Source: Scytalidium lignicola (lineage: Eukaryota > Ascomycota > Leotiomycetes). From it: a stretch of 64,000 bases of DNA. The stretch covers positions 62,001-126,000 of the forward strand of contig NCSJ02000070.1 of NCBI GenBank assembly GCA_002812745.2, read 5' to 3'. The notes beneath the pieces were generated by a model that was given only the letters and a program-made list of their open reading frames with translations, was not told the origin of the DNA and did not search any database. Each line of letters starts with the position of its first letter. Position 1 is the stretch's first letter. Made by a program: the position numbers and the translations under genes. Positions 1-11,946 of this stretch are shown here, piece after piece.

Positions 1-90
1 ATAAGGAAGACTAGCCATATATTAAAAATTTCAACATAGTAAGTTGTCATATCAAGAAAGATGCTAAGTGCTAATAGAGATCTTATATAA

Positions 91-267
91 AAACCCAAAT
101 TCCATGTTGGAGACAAGGTATATATATTAGGCTTTGATGGATCCTACGATAAGCCTTACCTAATTGCACAAGTCTACTTTGTCCAGGAGTATCTCCTGAG
201 CTTTGAGAACGGCTAGCCTGCTAAAGACAGCGAGGTGATACAGATAGCAAGACTCGAGGCTGTATAA
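91..267 (+). pseudogene. unidentified short coding relic
   Basis: One frame reads as protein-like sequence (starting KPKFHVGDKVYILGFDG) with a single internal TAG, ending at TAA. I do not recognise the family. The composition (charged, few stops in an otherwise stop-rich stretch) suggests a decayed exon or a piece of a repeat. It lies just upstream of the caspase-like relic on the same strand, but no link between the two can be shown. Positions 268-515 hold nothing else I can support. Confidence 0.3.
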
Positions 268-515
268 AGACATGGCTGCATAAAGACATAGGGCATGTAA
301 GATGTAAGACGCCGAATTAAACCTCTACACGTTAGCTTAATAGGCTTAAATATAGAAAGACCGCTTTATCACCTGCTTGCTAAGCGGTTCGGTTTTATTG
401 CAAGTTGTGCTGTTGCTTAGCCGATACACATCTTCCTTGATTATAGCTATGCCCGAGTTTAGTAGCATTAATAAAGCCAAGTCTATAAGGCTTATAGTAG
501 TGCACAAGTAGTCGG

Positions 516-2555
516 TTGCTCACATTATGCCCTTGTAGTCTACAATTTCCATTCCACCTAATTAACTCATCTTTTTTTAAGAGGACAATTCAAACCTACT
601 TGACCAGTATAAATGACAACCATGTCATAACTAGCCAATATACAATCCTGATTAGCATCAACGCTTATCCAAAGACAAAAAGACCTTTGAGGAGTTGTGT
701 TCGAGATGTCAAGGTAATCAAGAAATGCTTAAAAAGTCAGCTAAGCTCAGTTGACATCCAGACTTTTACTATAAGCAACAACCCTGAACTAGGGATAGAT
801 GCTTCACTTGAGGATTAAGAACACTAGCTGACATATCATAACATAACTTTGGCTCTTAAAACAACTACATCTCAAGCATAGTATAGAGACTACGTCTACA
901 TCTACTTTTCTAGCCATGGAATTAAGTAAAAGCTGTGCTTTGACTATTCCAACTAGTTAACTGGAGACTTGGCATTAGTTCTCCTCATAAGAGATTAAAG
1001 CTTACAAGAACTTCTTTTTAGCCTGTGACTAGCCTTCTTCCTTAATGTTATGGTAAACAAAGGACTAGTTATTACTCTCATTCTCGATTATTGTTTTTCG
1101 GCAAGCTTTTATCATAATAATAACCTTAATCTTTGATACCTCCTCTCTGAACTCGTGAAAGCCTTAGAGTATCCATCAGATGCAAACGACGACTTAGCAT
1201 ACATAAATACTCATTCTGCGAACTATGATATATCTATACAAGACAACTGGTTGCTAAAGCCAGATCAGTATGCTATTCTTGCCACTTGCAGACCTGACGA
1301 AATGGCTAAAAGAGGTAGTCAAATACTTGAGAAGAAAGAGAGATATAAAGCTTTATCTTTCTTTCTATCCAACATCTTGTCAGACTACGGACTTAGGAGA
1401 AGACATAAAGACATCTACCGTCATTTATATGCTTTATTTTAGAAAGCTTGCATAGAATAACATCTTGTCAGATATGAAGACGAAGAACAAAGTTTCTTTG
1501 GCTTACCTGAACTGAATCACAAGGCAAGGTTGATAAGTATCGTTGAATATAACAGAAATTTTCATCTACTAACTGGACAAGCCCAAGGTCTTTATAATGA
1601 CGATTGACTGACTATATATCCCTTAGGCTAGAAACCCAGCTGTAGCATTGAGAGAAGTTGCTTTGCAAATATCACCTCTGCTAAGCCTCTTACTTCTAAT
1701 ATAGAAGTGTTGGACACTGAGGGCAAGGTTCAAACAAGGTAGATTGTGGAACCTCTGATATGCTTGTACCTCTTAAACATCTATATTCGAGTTGCACCCA
1801 GTATTCAACATTGCAATAAATGGCTTGTAGCATTGAAGGAAAGGTCGATTGGTAGTCATGCCAATGTTAGCGAAGTTCTAGCATTCTAAGTTGTGCCAGG
1901 TACCAGCTACCAATATGACATCTTAGACGACTCTAGTCGAAAGATAATCAACCTCCTAGCTATACCATAGGACTAAATAGATACTAGTCTTATCTGCGAC
2001 ATGTTAGAACACCTAACACACTTTCGGATGGCCAAAAGCTTAGTTAACAAGACTACTACAGTTGCTTTCCGAGATTCATTCTATGTCCAGATTGTCAGCA
2101 AGCAAGATGTCTTTGGTCCAGGCAAATAAATAAAGGTGCGATATGATAGCATTATCAAGATTATGATAAAGAATCTCAGAGACACTAGTATTTATGCTTA
2201 TGTATATAACCTAAGCCCTTATTAGCATGTTAAGTCAATCCTTAATAGCACTTATGAAGAGATTCCACCACACGATGGCGATCTAAACACAGCAATATGC
2301 AAAAAGAAGATCAGAATGACAATACCTCCCATGATAGATCGACACAGGTCATGCAACGATGTGATCAAGGTTTTCATCATGTCCCAGCCAACATCGTTTG
2401 ACTTGCTAGATTTACCTAACCTTGATGAGCTAGCAAGGAGAAATTCGAATAGAATAAGTCATCCTTATAACCGTGTTCCAGAGGACTGGGTCGCATTGAA
2501 CTTTCCTATAAGGACAACATTAAACAACAGTAATGAGTCGATCGCACTAGGCTAG
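516..2555 (+). pseudogene. caspase-domain (peptidase C14-like) gene, RIP-type decayed
   Basis: The stretch is read as one long protein broken by many stops, mostly TAG/TAA where CAG/CAA would fit. The N-terminal part has the caspase-fold start (ISINAYP followed by SCVRDVKVI). Both catalytic residues are visible in the right order: the His in a FSSHG motif near 915 and the Cys in a LDYCFSAS motif near 1092. The rest (about 1155-2555) is a long non-catalytic region typical of large fungal caspase-domain proteins; it ends in WVALNFPIRTTL and a stop. Such proteins are metacaspase-like cysteine peptidases often tied to fungal cell-death or NLR-type signalling; that role is family knowledge, not shown here. 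The gene faces the TPR-CHAT relic tail to tail, with stops about 140 bp apart. It cannot make a full protein as written. Confidence 0.75.
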
Positions 2556-2695
2556 AATGCGACAACTTAAGACGATACCGTGCGAGGGCATGTCCGTATG
2601 TAAAATAGTTGATTATATTCGATTAAAAAATATAAGTTTTGGTGTGATTTTGCTTATTGATCTGTTTTGCATGGCTATAGCTCTTAGAAAAGAAA

Positions 2696-5470
2696 TTATA
2701 CGCCAAAATGAACAAAGGGAATCCAATGCGGAGGCATTATTACTTTATTGTTGTCATCCACTAAGTCCCTATCCCTCAGAAGTCTTACACCTCCCTTGTT
2801 GTCGAGCATATCATCAGAAACCACGATCTCTGCTCACTCCAGATTCGTCACAAAATCTCTTTTTGCATATTTAGCCTTGACATCTCCTAACCAATTGACT
2901 TAGAGCTGATGACAAGCATCATAGAGGCCTTGTCTCACCGATTCATCTGTCATTTTACTATCCCTTATCCCTTTGTACGTATTTCTCATTATATCCACGC
3001 AAACCTTGTCATTAACTTCCTATAACGTACTGATAACATGGCGAAAGCCAGCTAGTTAGCAGGTAATGATCAGATGGATATTCTTATCAAAGAATTTTTT
3101 GTCCTCAATTTGTCTAATCTCACAGGCTAAAAGGTATACAAGAAACAATGCATACTCACAAAGGTTTATCTCTAATAGATTGATTACCCTGAAAGGGTTG
3201 GATTTCCAATCATCTAAAAGTAACTTACTCTAAGACAGATCAAGGGCATGTGCATATCCATGTCCTGTAAAGTGGAATATCTTGCAACCTAGAAAATGTG
3301 ACAAGATCTCTTGTTTATTTCTCCCAAGCTCGATAGGGTAGAGGGCCATCTCTTTGCAAAGGCTATGTACTGTAGATACTTCTTCATTTATAAATTCAAG
3401 CGGGTTATATCCTGGTGTATACTCTATAGCAACAAGAAGTGCTGTATCTAGCGAGAATGATAGCTTACAAGGTCGTTGACCTAGTATGATAATCTTGATA
3501 GAGGAGTTGTATAACGATATAACTCAGTCTAGCATTGTTTTGTACGAATGCTTGTCATGATATTCTGCTGCGTGGATAGGGAACTTGCTCAAAGAGCCTG
3601 TAGGAACCCACCAAACATACGGCCATTTGCCATGAGAAGGAGGTTGCATAAATCCCAAAGCATCTAGGATTGGAGAGGTAACAGTATCCTAAAGTCATTT
3701 CAAGGTTTCTGAACTCCTCAATCCCTATATTCCTCTCTCCTTAGCTTCCTTTGTTGTGAGTAGTAATAAAGGGAGGGATTGTATCTTGTCTTGCTCTATA
3801 AGTATAGCATCACAGCAGTACTTGCTCATGTTGATGATGACGATAAGGCTATATTTAGCAATTGCCTTTATGTTTGCTTCAGTCAGCAGAAAGAGAAAGT
3901 TCTCCAACCTTTGTTGCTTCTGGATCTTGACAATCATTTTATCAAAGTTAATTTCCATCTCATAGCGTTGATTTGCTTGGATTTGCCAAGGAATTTAGTC
4001 ATTGTTGTCTATTATTGAGGATTTGCAGACCTTAAGCACAGCTAACTCATCCTGAAGACGAATAAATTGTTCTGCTAGCTCAGGACAAGTCTCTTGTAAA
4101 CATATAATATCCATCTGTATTTCCTCAAGATATACTGCAAGGACACAGCAACCTTGCTCCAGGAATTCAAGTACTATAAGTAGGTTACTCCTTGCATTCA
4201 ACGTTATTACTGCTGTATTAGAAGTCAATCTAACTATTTGGCTCAGCATGTACTGCTTGTCAAGATGCTCAAATGATCAAGATATGAGTTTCGGAATGAG
4301 ATCAAAGGCCTTTTTTAAGACTTTAAAAGCTTCTTGCCAGTTTAAAACAAGAGTATAACATTGAAGAAGTTTTCTGTTAACTGTTATCCAAAAGATAAGA
4401 GGTGAGTTTATATGGTCCAAAGCGAAATTAAAAAATCCAATAACCTCTGCAAGATGCTTTATTGATCCTGTCTTTGTATAACTTTTACAGCATTGACTTC
4501 CTTGGTTAATACATAGTTTTCCTTACTCTGGGTAATCTTCTAGCATGTTATAAGTAGCTTCTTGTTGAAGTTGGATAACTTTCTCAAAATAAGCCTTATT
4601 TCCTGACTTTAAGTAAATGTCGTAGAGGAGAGTACTAAGGTTGTTCTTCTGTATAAGTCAGTCAGGAGAATAGTCCAGGGTTGACTTAACAGCTTTCTAC
4701 ATCATTGTAATAATGTCTTTAAGGTCAGATATCTTATTTTTCTTCGTACTTCTCTTACACAGTAGAATGCTTAAGTTATTTAATGCCCTCATATATTGTG
4801 AAAAGTCTTTTGACATCATGTTGACAGATTCTTGTGAAAACAAAATGGCGTCCTTGAGATTGGTTAGGGTGTTTGTCCTTGAATATTTGTCGAACATGTA
4901 GACTCCTAGGTTGTGTAAACGTTATGCTCGTTCTAGATGATCCTTTGGTGCAACAACTTCCTTTCCCAGCCGAAGAGCTTCATCAAGATTGGCCATGTTT
5001 CCTTTCCTGACGTATTTATCATGTAACAGATTACCAAGGCTACTCATCAGTCTTTCTTTCTCCGGATGGTCCTTATGTATTGAACCAACAGCCTCAAGCG
5101 TAACACAACATGCCTCATTAAGATCTAGCATAGATCTGAGCATTGCATGTCTATAGCCAAGTAGACGGCAAAGATTGTTTAATAACCTTGCCCGGTATGG
5201 ATAGGTTTCGGGCGCTGCGGTGACGGCTTCTCGTGTAAGTTGTACAACAATTTGGAGGTCTAGCTTGTTTGTTCGCCTTAAATATCTCTGGTATATTTAA
5301 ACTCCAAGATGCCCAAGTAGCTTTGCGCACTCCGCACGGTTTCTCAAGGTTGTTTCGGAATCTTCATCGCTAACACCTTCTCGTGTTATGTCCATTGTCA
5401 CGCTATCAAGCGGCTCGCGCAGATCCTGCTGGCTCTGCTCGTCTGCGCTTTTGTCCTCTCGCGGGGCAAC
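2696..5470 (-). pseudogene. TPR-CHAT protein gene, RIP-type decayed
   Basis: Read on the minus strand, this is a TPR array followed by a CHAT (caspase HetF-associated with TPRs) peptidase domain. TPR-like units are clear at 4.7-5.15 kb (for example NLDEALRLGKEVV and NLKDAILFSQESV). A linker with LEFLEQGCCVLA and EMEINFDKMIV follows. The CHAT domain has WWVPTGSLSKFPIHAA (about 3.6 kb), the catalytic-His motif FHFTGHGYA (about 3.27 kb) and a LLACEI motif in the catalytic-Cys position (about 3.14 kb), ending HWIPFVHFGV and TAA at 2696. At least ten in-frame stops interrupt it, most explained by CAA/CAG/TGG changes. Known homologues are large fungal proteins of unknown substrate; bacterial TPR-CHAT proteins are proteases in immune systems. 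This copy is dead as written. The start is not fixed. Confidence 0.8.
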
Positions 5471-6053
5471 ACGTGCCGCTTAGGATTAATTAAAAATCGT
5501 CAAGGTGAGAACATATATAGGATCAAGAGATATAGAAGCATAACAGTGCTAAAAAATAGTTAGCCTATCTTGCAAATTTGATAATAGCGACACGAGAGGT
5601 ACAAGGCGTATAAGAACAAAGGCAAAGCCTACGTCGTGAACTTGTGGGGGTAGGAATAAAGCGCGGGAAGACAATGTCTCCGATGTGAGGGGTGATGGTA
5701 TAACACTCTCTGTTTGAGACGCCGCAAAGAGGCTTTGCGTGCGCCTAACCCAGGCTTAATAAACTAAGAGGTCAAAAGTCTGAGACCACTTTTGAAATCC
5801 CCGCAAAAAACGCGAAAACTCACACTTTTTAAGAATTGCTCAAAAATTGGAAAGAAATTGGAAAAGTCCACAAAATTTACAAATAAAAGATTTTATTAAT
5901 TATTTTCATATTTTCTAAAATATTTTAATTTTAATAAATATTTACAAAAGTTATACTGCTATCAAGTTGAAGATGATTTAAAAAATATTTTTCCCATACA
6001 AATTTTAGAATTTATTCTTATTTTACAACAACAACAATATTATTCTAGCTCAA
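5471..6053. other. AT-rich intergenic tract
   Basis: No gene can be supported. Positions 5810-6045 are strongly AT-rich, with runs of A and T and no open frame, as in RIP-affected fungal DNA. Confidence 0.5.
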
Positions 6054-6300
6054 ATGCCTGCTCACTCCTCACATGTCCTTCAACCACTCGATGTGAGCTG
6101 TTTTACTGTACTCAAACGAGTATATGGGTATGCAATTGAAAGGAAAATGAATGATGGAACCCATCGACAAATGGGATTTCTTAAAAGCATATCCATCTGT
6201 ACGCTAACCCTCCGTCCTATCACTATTTTTGGGCTATCCCAGGTGTATCGGAAATTTTGAATACATACTTCTCAGCACTGTTTTTGCCATCCTTCAGGCT
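6054..6300 (+). mobile_element. DDE (pogo/Fot1-like) transposase C-terminal fragment
   Basis: The frame from 6054 gives MPAHSSHVLQPLDVSCF, the motif around the last catalytic Asp of pogo/Fot1-type DDE endonucleases (HLLQPLDV). A one-base frame change near 6178 is needed to continue into FLKAYPSVR. No terminal repeats or upstream catalytic motifs are nearby, so this is an orphan scrap. It is not the same copy as the complete element at 27.3-29.3 kb, though both share the HLLQPLDV-type block. Confidence 0.7.
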
Positions 6301-7096
6301 AATCATACATGTTAATTAGGTTTGGCCTAAGCTTCGTGGTAAAAGTAGTGGGGAACAGTAGTAGGAATGGTGGGTGGGAGTGGGAGATATGGGTGCATTA
6401 CGTAGTGACTTCGCTTAAAGTATTGGTGTGCAGACTTCGCAGTCACCCAGGAGGTTGTATAGGAAATTGATGGTGTTGTGGTCCATAGTTGCCTATATTG
6501 TTAATTGAACTCTATTCAATTATGAGCTGGTTGCCGTAACCTCCCAACAAGATGACTGCTGTTGTGATATAAGCACGAGCCATAGTCCAGATTCCCGTTA
6601 CTTCCACATAGTACGTAAAATTGTTATTGAAAGTTATACTCAAGCACAGTCCAATTAGTCTAGTTTTACGTGCGTAGCGTAGCTTTTGACGTCAGCAATC
6701 CTCAACGACTAAAGAACCTGCCTCGGTGAGAGAAGTCCTAGATGTTCGCCTTCAACATTAAGAGTAAAAGGCACATATGATCAGCATTATCATTCATTCT
6801 TGATGTAGATCAAGCTGCCTATCTACACATTCTATGTACGTGTTTATGAGTATACGCTTATCAAAGGCCACAGGATAGGCGCCGATCTATCAGGAATCAC
6901 GTAAACTTGCCTACGGGTCCAGGGGATCGGCGAGAGTCAAAAGGTACGAAGTTAATATCTTGATATTGCCTACGCATCCACCGGTCCCCTTGGATTATCG
7001 CGAAATTTCTTCGTTAATAGCCCCGCATTGTGGTCATAATAGTACTGCTGCTGCATCTAGCTGCAATTTCTTTTTTCCCATCCTTTTTAACAAACC
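6301..7096. other. intergenic, upstream of GMC relic
   Basis: No coding sequence is supported. The stretch includes the 5' flank of the GMC gene at 7097, with a pyrimidine-rich run just before the ATG as is usual in fungal promoters. Confidence 0.4.
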
Positions 7097-8952
7097 ATGA
7101 CAGAGACACCCAAGATTGAGGCTGCCGACTTTGCTCGCCAACCATTTGACTATGTCATCGTAGGAGGTGGCACCGCGGGCCTCGCTGTGGCAGCTCGTCT
7201 CACCGAAAACCCATCGATAGTTGTTGGTGTCATCGAGGCTGGCTTAGATAGATCTGATGACTTACTTGTCCGCACCCCGTTGTTGCATTCCCAGCTGTAT
7301 GAAAAGCCGGAATACGAGTGGCTGTTCAAGACTGTTCCGCAGGAAAAAGACGGAAAAGTACATGCTTGTACGCGCGGAAGGCTTTTGGGAGGCTCCAGCT
7401 CCATCAATTTCAGCATGCTCGCGAAACTATCCAAACAGTGCCTCGACAGCTGGGCTGCCCTGGGAAACCCCGGCTGGGATCGGGACGGCCTGCTCCCATA
7501 TTACAGGAAGTCAATGAAGCTCAATCGACCATCTCCGGACACTGAAAGGCTCCTGGACACCACTCGCATGCAAGAATGGATCGGTGAAGGAGACGGGCCC
7601 ATTCAGGCTTCGTGGCCCCGGGCCGAGGACACCCACATCGCCTAGTAGCTTGTCCTGGAGATGGCTAAGAATCTTGGGCTTTCTGGCCAAAAGGCCATTG
7701 AGGACTCTATTGGTTTCTATGAACAAGCTCTTTCCATTAACTTAAAGGCCGGCAGACGCAGCTCGGCCGTGTATGAGTATTACCATCCCAATGCCAGCCG
7801 GAAGAACCTATATGTGATCACCGATGCTATGGCCCAGCGCATCATATTCAGTAACGCGAAATCTGATGGCGACAAGACTGCAACTGGCGTTGAATTTGGG
7901 TCCAAAGAAACAAGTACACGGCAAATTGCAAGAGAGAGGTTGTCCTTTGCGCCGGAACAATCCAGTCCCCCCAAATCCTTGAGCTATCGGGCATTGGGTC
8001 TAAAACAGTCCTTGAAAACTATGGTATTGAAGTCATGGTAGACAACCCTGGCGTTGGGGAAAACCTTCAAGATCACCTCGTTACTGGCTTAGTATATGAA
8101 GCTATGCCGGGAGTCCCCACCGTTGAGGATCTGAAGAAACCTGTGGTGATGGAACTTCTAATAAGCGAATACCTCAAGAATCCAGTTGGCCCACTTGTGA
8201 ACAATTTAACCAGTTCTACATACATGCCTTACTGTGATCTTCTAGACGATGTATCTACGTTGCAGGAGACTGTAGAAGCCAAATTGCCTGCATCTCACCT
8301 ATCTAGCAACACGGGTTTTGCCAAGCAGATGAAGATTCACAAGAAGAGGCTTCTGAGTCATGTCGATTGTGTAGCCTGGCTTTTCCCATACCCAGGAGGT
8401 GCAAGCTTCAGTAAACCAGACTACGGCACAGGTTTATGGGACTACTCAGACCCAGACAACTACCTAGCTTTTGCGGTCTCCCTCACCCATCCGCTCTCAC
8501 GGGGGTCAATCCACATCCAATCCTCTAATGTTAATGACCATCCTTCCATCGACCCTCGCTATTTATCCCACCCCGCTGACATTGATGTTCTGGCAAAGGG
8601 TCTTAAATTGATCGATTCTAAGTTGGCCTACACTGAACCCCTCGCATCCAAATTAAAAGATGGACCCGACGGCAGAAAGAAGTTGATGCCAAGCTATGGC
8701 AGCTTCTCACCAGATAATGTGGAAGAATATGTGCAGAAGTACTCTCAAACAAATTGGCATATCCTCGGAACATGCTCAATGCTCCCACAAAAGGATGGCG
8801 GAGTAGTAGATCCGACGCTCAGAGTGTATGGAACAAAAAACCTGCGAGTAATTGATGCTAGTATTATCCCTTTGCAAGTTCAGGGAAATATCCAGACAGC
8901 TGTTTATGCTGTCGCAGAGAAGAGCGCTGATTTAATTAAAGAAGCCTGGTAA
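7097..8952 (+). pseudogene. GMC oxidoreductase, broken by stops and a frameshift
   Basis: FAD-dependent glucose-methanol-choline oxidoreductase family (alcohol or sugar oxidation). The N-terminus has the dinucleotide fold FDYVIVGGGTAGLAVAARL with the acid at IEAG, then GMC signature 1 (GRLLGGSSSINF). After two consecutive TAG codons at 7643-7648 the same frame resumes (LVLEMAKNLGLSG). Near 7908 one base is missing and the frame changes; signature 2 (GTIQSPQILELSGIG) is then readable. The C-terminus carries the catalytic His in NWHILGTCSM and ends VAEKSADLIKEAW. Total length without the breaks is about 618 codons, normal for the family. No GT...AG intron explains the double stop. It is single-exon in appearance, unlike its neighbours. 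Either a recent pseudogene or, for the frameshift alone, a sequence error. An AOX-type GMC relic lies at the other end of the window. Confidence 0.85.
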
Positions 8953-10118
8953 ATAACTTCTGAAGGATTGGCTTAAATAGAATATCGATTTATGCTTAGC
9001 TCTAATGGGTATCGGGATCCCATGATGTCTTGCAATCATATGCGTTATAGCCTAATTCCCAATAATATAGATGCAAATTACAATAGAATCAACTATCGGC
9101 ACAACTAATATATCACCTTATATATGACATATGACGTATTGTACAGATATACTGGCAATTAGTCTTGTAGATTAAGGAATACAATAATAAAAAAANTAAA
9201 ACACTGAAAATAAATAAAGATAGTCAATATAAACAGCAAATAAAACGGGCGATAAAAAANGAACTTGAAGAAAAGAAAAAGAATTACAACAAAGAATGTA
9301 ATTAAGAACATATTACAAAACATAATTCCAACTCTACTTTTATAATAACATTGATATATAATATTAGGATTATGAGTCCAGGAGTCCATTCTGATATCAG
9401 AAGCTCATCACGGCTCCCGGAGCCCTTTATGGCTCCTCCGAATTCCTCTTGCCATAAGTTAGCGCTCTTGACAGCATTCCAAGTAAGACGGGTGAGCAGA
9501 GGTAAGGCGGTGGAGAGCGCACAAGAAGGCTAATGAGGATGGGTGAAGTTGAGCCCTAATGCAGTTCCAGCTGTCATTATAGCCGGAAGGGCTTTCCTCA
9601 GGCAACATTACCGGGCCGGAAAAGTGATATTATATCCACCAATTTGATGCTTCCTATTTTCGAATGGGGAATACCATACCAGGGTAGGCCTGGAGGTGCG
9701 TCAGTCATGTTGAATGCAAAATTACAAGCATCGCTAGCCATTCGAAAGTTCCTCGCCACAAGGGTAATCAGCTTGAATAAGATATTTATACGAAGCCAGT
9801 CTACTCACTTACTGTCTCAGTTACCTTTAGGGACGTAAAAACAAAGTTGTTAACATAGTACTTAATGGGTAATAGGGGTTTCGATTATCAGCGACGTGAG
9901 GGACGTCATCGAACGCTCTCACTTTTACTATTTTGTCCGTTTATCTTACTACTTCACCATTCTGCAAAGTGCCTTAACGACGGAGAGAATTTGCTACTTA
10001 TTCTTTCCACAATCGGTAAGAACTTGTCTCTGTGAAAGGTATATCATAAGATTCTTCGCCCAGCTTCACACGAAAATACAGAATATTGATGCTATTGCGC
10101 TGTACAAACACGATTATC
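8953..10118. other. intergenic between GMC relic and P450
   Basis: AT-rich with two N bases (9196 and 9260) beside A runs. Short open frames at 9350-9840 resemble nothing I recognise. A short minus-strand stretch near 9400-9510 looks protein-like (QEEFGGAIKGSGSRDELL) but cannot be extended, so I do not call a gene. Confidence 0.35.
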
Positions 10119-11946
10119 TCATACAGGAGTAAATCCAACTTGAACCCCATCCCGCACCGCCAGGGTGAGTGTGATCTGCATTGCCAGTTAGTCCTGCCCA
10201 AAGAGACGTAGAAAATTTCCTTTTGCTGAGTACCCACCCATTCTGCATATTCATTAGAGTCACGGTTCTCGATGGATTTGAATGCCTGCAAGAGTCTGAC
10301 TGTGGTATAGCCGGCCTCAGTCAGTGCAAATTGCTGGCCAATGCAGATTCGAGGTCCTCCATTAAAGGGAAGAAACTGCCAGCTGCCGTGCGAGTCAGTT
10401 GCGTTGTGGAATTGAGATATATAAGGAGATGGCCTACCCTTGTTTCATCTTCTCCCATCTCTGCGGCTTGAATTCCTCTGCATCTTCTCCATAGAGGTCT
10501 TTGCGGCGGTGCATTGTCCAGACTTGATAATTGACCTGAGTCCCAGCNTTGATGAATACGGGGGATTTGCCATCTGGTCCACCACCGAGAGGGAGGACTG
10601 TGTCCTTAATTGCGATGCGGCCATTTAAGGGAACACTAGATCACGCGGTCAGTATTTGGCATTGTGTCAAAAACTTGCTCCTAGGTGTACAAATTTGGTG
10701 TGGACAGACTTTAGAGTGAAAAGAGAACGGGACGACTTACATCGGATAAAGTCGAAGAGTCTCATTGAGGCAGTACTGGAGATATTTCATATCCTTAATC
10801 TGTTCGAAGGATGGCTTGCGGCCATTCAACTGCAGCACCTCAGCTCTAAGTTTTGCGAATACATCAGGTCGGCGTGCAAGGATGTACCATAAGTGAGAAA
10901 GGAGACCTGCTGTCGTATCTCGGCCAGCCAGGAGGATATTCATGAGTTCGTCCTGGATCTTCTTTGCACTGCTTCCTGTCTTTGCCAACTGTTCCAGGAA
11001 CACATACTTCGAGAAATCTTGCTCGGGTTCCTTTTGACTCTCGTTCTGCTGCTCTAAAGCATGGCGGACATAATTCTGTATGTACTCAAGGACATATTTG
11101 ACTGAGTCATCGTATCTTTTGTCTGGAAATATCCCAGCCAGTTTGCCCAGTCGAAGTTTGTTGCCAGCATACTCTGTGGCATAACCGAAGCACTTTGCGA
11201 ATTTTTCGCCCTTTTCTCGCGACTCACCAGTCCCCAGCACATCAGTACTCTGTCCGAAAAGGAATTCCGTCGCTGTTTAAAAATGAATTAGTATATATCT
11301 CTACTTAGCAAACCACTTTTGTCAAGTTACCAGAGTCGAGCGTCAGCATAAAGAACAACTCTTGGAGATTCACAGTTGATCCATCCCTAGGAATCCTAGC
11401 AATCATCTTAGAGATGTGGCTCTCGAAGACTTCGAGGTCACCGATGAGAGATCGATTGAAATTCGGTCGAAGCAAAGCTCGACTAGTCTCCCACTCCTTC
11501 CCATCAGTTATAAATATACCATGGCCAAGCAAAGGGAGGAGAGCGTCCTTCCGTCTGTCAGGCAGTTCAAAATCTTTAAACTTGGTTGCGAGAATGGCCT
11601 TGATATTCTCTGGCTCGCTGGTAACGATGACACGCTGGCCCAAGACGAGATGCGAGTAAGTATTCACACCATTATTGACAAGTGAATATCTCTTCTGAGT
11701 CCGAGATAGGAACCCACCAGTCTTCAGAAGTTTGCTCCCTTCGATGAAGAAGTCGAGGCCAAAGAAGGGATCCTTGTGAGGAAACGATGGAACTAGCTTG
11801 CACCCATTTGCTTTATTGAACACAGACTGTCTGTACGCTACTATGGAGCAGCGAACAACTGTGTATAGGAAGTATAAACTACCAAAAAGAAAAACGGTAA
11901 CGATATATAGAGAACGCTCCTGCACGAAACTAGTGATGGGGAGCAT
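10119..11946 (-). CDS. cytochrome P450, CYP52-type (fatty acid/alkane hydroxylase-like)
   Basis: Five exons: 11946-11331, 11272-10741, 10635-10438, 10382-10238 and 10175-10119, total 1548 bp, 515 aa. All joints use GT...AG and keep frame; the last intron has a perfect CTAAC branch. The N-terminus has one membrane anchor (about residues 14-34), placing it on the ER. P450 landmarks in order: the I-helix [11 protein letters not shown], the ExxR helix LNETLRLYP, the PERF-like FKPQRW, and the haem loop [17 protein letters not shown] with Cys near residue 462. The haem loop and length fit CYP52-like enzymes, which hydroxylate fatty acids or alkanes at the chain end with NADPH-P450 reductase; the substrate here is inferred. 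One N at 10548 hides one residue but not the frame. It appears intact, unlike the GMC gene downstream. Confidence 0.88.

Noticed and set aside
7643..7648. Double TAG in the GMC gene, considered as an intron boundary
   Set aside because: No GT donor upstream with an AG downstream gives a minimum-size intron and keeps the flanking homology; the same frame resumes at once after the stops.
9396..9838. Possible small gene between the GMC relic and the P450
   Set aside because: Only one short minus-strand stretch looks protein-like and it cannot be extended in any frame.
10176..10237. Apparent frameshift near the P450 C-terminus
   Set aside because: It is a 62-bp intron (GTGGGT...GCAG with a CTAAC branch); splicing gives the usual C-terminal strand and stop, so the gene is intact.
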